From positions 1-44,309 of the forward strand of contig CALCHQ010000077.1 of NCBI GenBank assembly GCA_937901085.1: 44,309 nt of DNA, written 5' to 3'. This DNA is from an uncultured Verrucomicrobiales bacterium (GTDB lineage: Bacteria; Verrucomicrobiota; Verrucomicrobiia; Verrucomicrobiales; Akkermansiaceae). Of this stretch, positions 39,901-44,309 are shown one piece after another; the first letter of the stretch is position 1; every line of letters begins with the position of its first letter. The notes beneath the pieces are model-generated. The model was not told the DNA's origin. It worked only from the letters and a program-made list of their open reading frames with translations, and made no database searches. The position numbers were made by a program, and so were the translations under genes.

Positions 39901-40497
39901 ATGAACCGCCTCCATACCAGCACCAGAAACAAGCGCCGCCCTTTCATTAAAGTGTGCGGCCAGACCTATACCGGCTCCGTAGACTGCGCCGCCGCGTATG
40001 GTGCTGAGTATATCGGCTTCAACTTCTGCAAGGGAAGCAACCGGCGCGTCACGCCGCTGCACGCGGCTCAGATGAACAGCTGCCTGGTCAAACGCGTGGG
40101 CGTGTTCGATGCCCAGGGGTCAGAGGAGGTGTGCTGCATCATGCAGCAGGCGCGTCTGCATCTGGCGCAGCTGCAGGGCCACCACACACCGGCAGAGGGA
40201 AAACGCATCGGCGCGTCGCGCGTTATCCGGACGCTGCGCGTGCATCCGGGCGAAACGGCGGCTGCCGTGCAGGCCGAGGTCGATGCCTGGGCACCGGCTT
40301 GCTGTGCCTTTGTGGTGGAATGCGGGAATGCGGCGTTGCTCCGGCGCGTGCGCTTCCCGCATCCGTGGCTGCTTTCCGGGCGTATGAATCCTGCCTTGCT
40401 GGGGCGTATGCTGCACCTCTGCCGCCCGCATGGGGTGGATATAGAAAGCGGCTGGACGACATCGGAGACGCTGGCTGCTCTGCGCGCCATTATTTGA
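39901..40497 (+). CDS. TrpF-like (phosphoribosylanthranilate isomerase family) protein, atypical
   Basis: 198 residues, a TIM barrel of the TrpF kind: FIKVCGQT with the catalytic Cys, GAEYIGFNF, KRVGVFD, HLAQLQGHH, a late WLLSGRMNP and GVDIESG for the phosphate. In true TrpF the general acid Asp and a GGTGxxFDW phosphate loop follow the fifth strand; here that region reads AFVVECGNAALLRRV, so the Asp is Glu and the loop is missing. The protein may work differently or on another substrate. Expression appears to be controlled by the Tyr-codon attenuator upstream. No other trp gene adjoins it. It converges on the ZIP transporter gene ten bases away. Confidence 0.8.
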   Translation: MNRLHTSTRNKRRPFIKVCGQTYTGSVDCAAAYGAEYIGFNFCKGSNRRVTPLHAAQMNSCLVKRVGVFDAQGSEEVCCIMQQARLHLAQLQGHHTPAEGKRIGASRVIRTLRVHPGETAAAVQAEVDAWAPACCAFVVECGNAALLRRVRFPHPWLLSGRMNPALLGRMLHLCRPHGVDIESGWTTSETLAALRAII

Positions 40498-40506
40498 AAA
40501 CGGTTC

Positions 40507-41310
40507 TCACAGAACCATCGCCATCACCAGCATGCCGGTGGCAACGCCGTAAATGCTCAGGTGGTGGTGCCCCCAGCGTTCGGCCATGGGGAGCAGTTCG
40601 TCAAAGGAAATGTAGACCATGATACCGGCCACCACGGCAAAGAGTATGGCCAGCAGCGCCGAACTCAGGAATGGAATCAGGATGAGCATGCCGACCAGCG
40701 CACCCAGCGGCTCAGCCAGTCCGGAAAGCAGCGCCCAGCCGAAAGCCTTGCGGCGGTTACCTGTGCCGTAGAGTAGCGGCAGCGCCACGGCAATGCCTTC
40801 GGGGATGTTATGGATGGCCACGGCCAGTGCCACCGAAGTGGCAATGCCGGAGTTATCGAAAGCCGAGGCCACGGTGGCAATGCCTTCCGGGAAATTGTGA
40901 ATGGCAATAGCCAGGGTGAAGAGCAGGGCTGAGCGGCGCAGCCGCGCATTGCCGGCAAACTCGCCTGTGGCCTGCACGCCGTCCAGCTGGCCGGGGTCGG
41001 GAACTTCGTGCGGGTTTTCATCCTCTGGAATCAGGCGGTCAATACCGCAGGCCAGTGCCATGCCTCCGAAAAAGGCCAGCGTCGTCACCCACCCGGCGCT
41101 TGTTTCCAGCATGCCGGCGGCAGTCGGCATCAGCTCCATGAACGAGATGTAGACCATCACCCCGGCACTTGCCCCCAGCGCAAAGGTCAGCAGGCGCGTG
41201 TCGGTGCGCCGGACAAAAAGGGCCAGGGCCGCACCAATGCCTGTACTTAAGCCGGCGAGCAGGGAAAGCACCCCGCCCAGCAGCAGCTGATTCTGGATGC
41301 CGGAGAACAT
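40507..41310 (-). CDS. ZIP-family metal transporter, ZupT-like
   Basis: 267 residues with about eight membrane segments. The metal-site helices have HNFPEGIAT and HNIPEGIAVALP, the hallmark of ZIP (ZupT) carriers, and SFMELMP and SFDELLP in flanking helices. A His/Glu/Asp-containing loop (EDENPHEVPDPGQ) lies between segments 3 and 4. ZupT takes up Zn2+ and other divalent ions including Fe2+ and Mn2+. It has its own promoter (41317-41345). A short hairpin GGTTCT/AGAACC (40502-40516) at its stop, followed on the minus strand by GTTTTC, may act as terminator. Confidence 0.93.
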   Translation of the reverse strand: MFSGIQNQLLLGGVLSLLAGLSTGIGAALALFVRRTDTRLLTFALGASAGVMVYISFMELMPTAAGMLETSAGWVTTLAFFGGMALACGIDRLIPEDENPHEVPDPGQLDGVQATGEFAGNARLRRSALLFTLAIAIHNFPEGIATVASAFDNSGIATSVALAVAIHNIPEGIAVALPLLYGTGNRRKAFGWALLSGLAEPLGALVGMLILIPFLSSALLAILFAVVAGIMVYISFDELLPMAERWGHHHLSIYGVATGMLVMAMVL

Positions 41311-41316
41311 GAAGGC

Positions 41317-41345
41317 AGTGTATCGGGTTTCGACGCGCTTGTCAA
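41317..41345 (-). promoter_or_regulatory. Promoter of the ZIP transporter gene
   Basis: On the minus strand a perfect TTGACA (41345-41340), a 17-bp spacer and TACACT (41322-41317). The ATG at 41310 is six bases from the -10, another predicted leaderless start. No obvious metal-regulator operator overlaps it. Confidence 0.72.
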
Positions 41346-41444
41346 TGCTAATGCAGCCATGCCGCGGAAGTCCAAAATGTTGCAGATGCCACCTTTTTGC
41401 TCGCCATACCGCCGCGAACGTGGTAGAGTAAAGGGCAAACCGCC

Positions 41445-42842
41445 ATGAGTGATTCTACTTACATCTATGATAATGTTGCAGAGTACCTGAAGCTGGGTAA
41501 GACCATCAACAGCCCGACCATGTATCTGGGGCCGGGGCTTCAGCCGTACTGGATGCAGTCCGGAGCATATGCCCCCGTGGCAGATACGGCCGGAGTTCTG
41601 ACTTCCGACGATACCAACAAGCTGGTGGAAAGCTGCACGACCGGGGAGCAGCGGGCAGAACTTGCCGAAAAGGGTACTGTCGATTTCATTGCTGAAGGCC
41701 CTTGCGGCAAGTATCATGCCTACATATACGCGCAAGAGGCCGGCCCTCTGCTGATTCTCCTCTCGCTGCATGTGGACGATTTCCTCAAGCAGGGTGTCGA
41801 TGCCCGCTGTTCCGATGTCCACCTGCCTTCCTGCAATCCCCCCTCGTGGCGCCGTTTCGGCACACTGCAGCCCATGTGGGAAGGCGCACCGACCCTCACC
41901 AAGGAAGACACCCAGGCGCTGGTCGACAGCTTCCTTACCGAAGAACAGCGCAAGCGCCTCCTGGAGGTGGGCGACGTGGACTTTGCCTACGCGAACAAGA
42001 TTGGCCGCTACCGTACCTCCGTCGTCTCCCAGCGTCTGGGTTATGATATCTGCTACCGTATCATCAACAGCCGCGTGTACACGATGCAGGAAATCAACCT
42101 GCCCACCGAATATGTCGAGCCGCTCACCCGCTTCACAAACGGTATCATCCTGGTGACCGGCTCCGTGGGTTCCGGCAAATCCACCACGCTGGCCTCCATC
42201 ATTGATTTCATCAACCAGGACCGCCACGACCACATCATCACCATGGAAGACCCCATCGAAACGGTGTTTGAATGCAAGGGCTGCCATGTGAACCAGCGCG
42301 AGGTGCACTCCCACACCGAGTCCTTTGCCCGCGCCCTGCGCGCCGCCCTGCGTGAAGACCCGGACATCATCATGGTCGGTGAAATGCGTAACCTGGAGAC
42401 CATCTCGCTGGCTCTTTCAGCCGCAGAAACAGGTCACCTTGTGCTGGGCACGCTGCATACCGGCTCTGCCGCCCGCACCATTGACCGTATTCTGGATGCC
42501 TTCCCCGTGGAAGAACAAGACCATATCCGCGTGATGGTGTCCGAATCTCTGCGTGGCATCTTCTCGCAGCAGCTTGTGCCCAGGAAAGACGGCACCGGCC
42601 GCGTCATGGCGCTGGAACTGCTGGTGAACAACGCCGCTGTGGCCAACTGCATCCGCGAAGGCAAGACATTCATGATTCCCGGCCTCATCCAGACCGGCAA
42701 GGCACAGGGTATGCGCCTCATGGATGATTCCCTGCAGCAACTCTACCTGGCAGGCACTATTTCGGCCGAAGAATGCCAGGGCCGCGCTACCGACCATGTG
42801 ATGATGGAAAAATTCCTTAAGGAACATCCCGAAAAGGCCTGA
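41445..42842 (+). CDS. PilT/PilU-like ATPase with duplicated N-terminal domain
   Basis: 465 residues. The C-terminal ATPase core has Walker A GSVGSGKSTT, the Asp box MEDPIE, Walker B IIMVGEMRNLET and the His box LGTLHTGSAARTIDRI, all of the PilT type. Ahead of it are two PilT-type N-terminal domains in tandem: residues about 10-105 and 110-215, each with a short helix, a YLGPG or VHLPS strand, a hinge VLTSDD or TLTKED, and an EKGTVDF or EVGDVDF stretch. Normal PilT (about 345-365 residues) has one. It lies 38 bases upstream of pilT and probably acts with it in pilus retraction. PilU-like by position. Confidence 0.87.
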   Translation: MSDSTYIYDNVAEYLKLGKTINSPTMYLGPGLQPYWMQSGAYAPVADTAGVLTSDDTNKLVESCTTGEQRAELAEKGTVDFIAEGPCGKYHAYIYAQEAGPLLILLSLHVDDFLKQGVDARCSDVHLPSCNPPSWRRFGTLQPMWEGAPTLTKEDTQALVDSFLTEEQRKRLLEVGDVDFAYANKIGRYRTSVVSQRLGYDICYRIINSRVYTMQEINLPTEYVEPLTRFTNGIILVTGSVGSGKSTTLASIIDFINQDRHDHIITMEDPIETVFECKGCHVNQREVHSHTESFARALRAALREDPDIIMVGEMRNLETISLALSAAETGHLVLGTLHTGSAARTIDRILDAFPVEEQDHIRVMVSESLRGIFSQQLVPRKDGTGRVMALELLVNNAAVANCIREGKTFMIPGLIQTGKAQGMRLMDDSLQQLYLAGTISAEECQGRATDHVMMEKFLKEHPEKA

Positions 42843-42880
42843 TTCACCCAGACACACACACTTTCCCCTCATTTCAGCAC

Positions 42881-43975
42881 ATGAAGAACAAAATTGACGA
42901 GTTTTTCCAGGCCCTGGTAGACCAGGGCGGTTCCGACCTTCACCTCTCGGAGGGCGAGCCCCCCAAGGTGCGCGTGCATGGCGATGTGACCGCTATCCGC
43001 GAAGCTCCCCTCACGCACGAGGAAATGGTGGAACTCATGGAACCCATCTGCCCGCCCAAGCTGTGGAAGGAATTCTGCGACATCGGCGATGCTGACTTTG
43101 CCTACGAAATGGATGCTAAATCCCGTTTCCGCTGCAACTACATGAAACAGCAGCGCGGCTACTGCTGCGTGTTCCGACTCATTCCCACCAAGATTCTCAC
43201 CCTGGAGCAGCTCAACGTGCCGGAGCAGATCAAGCGCTTCGGTGAAATGCGCTCCGGCCTGGTGTTGGTAACAGGGCCCACCGGTTCCGGTAAGTCCACC
43301 ACGCTGGCCGCCCTCATCGACTACATCAACACGAATTTTGCCCGCCACATCATTACCGTGGAAGAACCCATCGAATTCGTGCATCCCAGCAAGAAGAGCA
43401 TCATCACCCAGCGTGAAGTTCCCAACAACTGCCCCACCTTCGCCGATGGTCTGCGCGCTTCTCTGCGCGAAGATGCCGACATCGTGCTGGTGGGCGAAAT
43501 GCGTGATTTGGAAACCATCTCGCTGGCACTCACCGCTGCTGAAACCGGCCTCCTCGTCTTCGGTACGCTGCACACCAACAACGCCCGCAAGACCGTGGAC
43601 CGTATCATCGACGTGTTCCCGGCCGAACAACAGGCACAGGCCCGCACTATGCTGGCCGGTTCACTCCGAGGCGTGGTGGCCCAGCTGCTCATGAAGCGCT
43701 GCGACAAACCCGGCCGTGTGGCGGTGAACGAAATCCTCTTTGCCACCCCGGCTGTGAGCGCCATTATCCGCGAAGGCGCCACCCAGAAACTGGCCGACGT
43801 CATCATCGGCGGTAAGGGCATGGGCATGCAGTTCATGGACGATGCCATTTGGCAGAAATTGCAACAGGGCATCGTCACTCCGGAAGAGGCCTACATGAAA
43901 GCCATCGACAAAGCACGCTTCAAGAACTTCCTGCCCAAGGAACTTGAAACCATGGCCAACGCCGGCGGTGCATAA
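42881..43975 (+). CDS. pilT: Type IV pilus retraction ATPase PilT
   Basis: 364 residues. N-terminal domain SDLHLSEG through FRCNYM, then Walker A GPTGSGKSTT, Asp box VEEPIEF, Walker B IVLVGEMRDLETI, His box FGTLHTNNARKTVDRI, and the AIREGATQKL motif of PilT retraction motors followed by MDDAIWQKL. A hexameric ATPase at the inner face of the pilus machine that depolymerises pilin for retraction and twitching. It follows the larger PilT-like gene after 38 bases and ends at a strong terminator (44003-44036). Confidence 0.96.
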   Translation: MKNKIDEFFQALVDQGGSDLHLSEGEPPKVRVHGDVTAIREAPLTHEEMVELMEPICPPKLWKEFCDIGDADFAYEMDAKSRFRCNYMKQQRGYCCVFRLIPTKILTLEQLNVPEQIKRFGEMRSGLVLVTGPTGSGKSTTLAALIDYINTNFARHIITVEEPIEFVHPSKKSIITQREVPNNCPTFADGLRASLREDADIVLVGEMRDLETISLALTAAETGLLVFGTLHTNNARKTVDRIIDVFPAEQQAQARTMLAGSLRGVVAQLLMKRCDKPGRVAVNEILFATPAVSAIIREGATQKLADVIIGGKGMGMQFMDDAIWQKLQQGIVTPEEAYMKAIDKARFKNFLPKELETMANAGGA

Positions 43976-44002
43976 AGTCTTTTTGCCTCAGCTCATCAAC
44001 CG

Positions 44003-44036
44003 CACACCGGAGAGTCTGCTCTCCGGTGTGTTTTTT
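44003..44036 (+). terminator. Terminator after pilT
   Basis: CACACCGGAGAG (44003-44014) pairs perfectly with CTCTCCGGTGTG (44019-44030) around a four-base loop, followed by six T (44031-44036). Confidence 0.95.
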
Positions 44037-44043
44037 CAATCTG

Positions 44044-44127
44044 CGCAGACGCAGTCTGCGAACTTCTCTCCTCGGCAGAGGAAATTATCTCCGCGAAGCA
44101 GAAATTCTCTCGCCGCAAGGCGAAATT
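44044..44127. repeat. Array of small hairpins spaced by AAATT
   Basis: Between the pilT terminator and the recombinase end are at least three short palindromes: CGCAGAC/GTCTGCG (44044-44060), TCCTC/GAGGA (44069-44082) and TCGCC/GGCGA (44110-44123), plus a weaker one near 44088-44102. The AAATT motif recurs at 44082, 44102 and 44123, giving a period of about 20-21 bases. It lies immediately downstream of a tyrosine recombinase, where an attachment site or element end could be. Confidence 0.6.
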
Positions 44128-44157
44128 CGTTCCGTGCCTTGTGGGCGGATGAGACGT

Positions 44158-44309
44158 TTACGCAGCCATCCAGAAATGCTGCGCGTTGCTGATTCCTCGC
44201 ATATCGACATAGCGCGTTCGTAGCAACGAGGCATCCCGGTGGCCTATTTCCAACTGCAGCTCGGCATAGCTGCGGAAATGGCTCAGGTGGTAGCTCGCAA
44301 AGGTATGCC
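44158..44309 (-). CDS. Tyrosine recombinase/integrase, C-terminal fragment cut by the window edge
   Basis: Only the last 49 residues are in the window (stop 44158-44160; reading frame offset two bases at the edge). They read HTFASYHLSHFRSYAELQLE, then IGHRDASLLRTRYVDM and a tail ending FWMAA. This matches the end of tyrosine recombinases: the RH of the second Arg box (the Arg itself is off the edge), the LGH box as IGH, and the nucleophile Tyr in RTRYVDM. The 3' flank carries the small hairpin array. Which element it belongs to cannot be seen, but it marks a probable mobile region to the right. Confidence 0.78.
   Translation of the reverse strand, partial: HTFASYHLSHFRSYAELQLEIGHRDASLLRTRYVDMRGISNAQHFWMAA

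Noticed and set aside
41346..41444. Promoter for the PilT-like gene using TAGAGT near 41424
   Set aside because: No -35 at acceptable spacing (nearest TTGCTC is 21 bases away), so it was not listed.
1..44309. CRISPR arrays, insertion sequences, rRNA genes
   Set aside because: No regularly spaced identical repeats with unique spacers, no transposase motifs, and no rRNA segments were seen; the only mobile-element sign is the recombinase fragment at the right edge.

Overview
The window is a GC-rich, gene-dense bacterial chromosome segment with short intergenic gaps. The gene content fits a Verrucomicrobiota member, most likely an Akkermansia-like intestinal mucin user: a secreted GH95 alpha-L-fucosidase, several secreted or lipidated proteins of unknown role, Sel1 and ankyrin repeat proteins, a Hanks-type kinase with a zinc ribbon, a FHA protein, and tandem type IV pilus retraction ATPases. 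The phylum call rests on overall gene style and on remembered protein families, so it is an inference. Nothing here looks like phage or plasmid backbone except the right edge.

Layout. 54-5006 (minus): a PAS-containing sensor kinase followed by two secreted proteins, one with a transglutaminase-like core. 5156-7803 (plus): the divergent OmpR/PhoB-type regulator and a secreted SGNH hydrolase. 8004-12947 (plus): rimO, a ROK-like sugar kinase and a membrane Ser/Thr kinase. 12956-16965 (minus): a coiled-coil lipoprotein, an RlmD/TrmA-type RNA methyltransferase, an MntR-like regulator, a rhomboid protease and a HAD phosphatase in one tight run. 17148-19205 (plus): rpsT, a zinc-ribbon protein, folP and a LemA-like protein. 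19249-24571 (minus): a CarD-like/Gre fusion, a TRL-like lipoprotein, a 17-repeat ankyrin protein and a DegT-like PLP protein. 24657-29517: a small lipoprotein converging on a giant M16 peptidase. 29692-32390 (plus): YqeY, IspD, an SDR protein and a J-domain protein. 32387-39325 (minus): a basic-tailed protein, the fucosidase with a FHA gene, and a Sel1-QueG-YugP-HU run. 39391-40497 (plus): tRNA-Lys, tRNA-Glu, then a leader peptide, attenuator and TrpF-like gene. 40507-43975: a ZIP transporter, and the PilT-like plus PilT pair. 44003-44309: terminator, small hairpin array and the C-terminal end of a tyrosine recombinase.

Three things stand out. First, upstream of the TrpF-like gene (39662-39900) there is what looks like a complete ribosome-mediated attenuator: a promoter, a 23-codon leader ORF with three consecutive TAT tyrosine codons, mutually exclusive pairings, and a strong terminator. 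The downstream protein has lost the usual TrpF acid residue and phosphate-binding motif, so both the signal and the product are unexpected. Second, a dozen promoters in the window have their -10 element only 6 to 14 nt before the start codon, which predicts leaderless or near-leaderless mRNAs. Third, the M16 peptidase carries an extra C-terminal region of about 460 residues resembling clan CD (gingipain/caspase-like) cysteine peptidases, and a Gre cleavage factor is fused to a CarD-like domain through a long helical region.

All coordinates, codon positions and pairings were worked out by eye; no similarity search or folding program was run.
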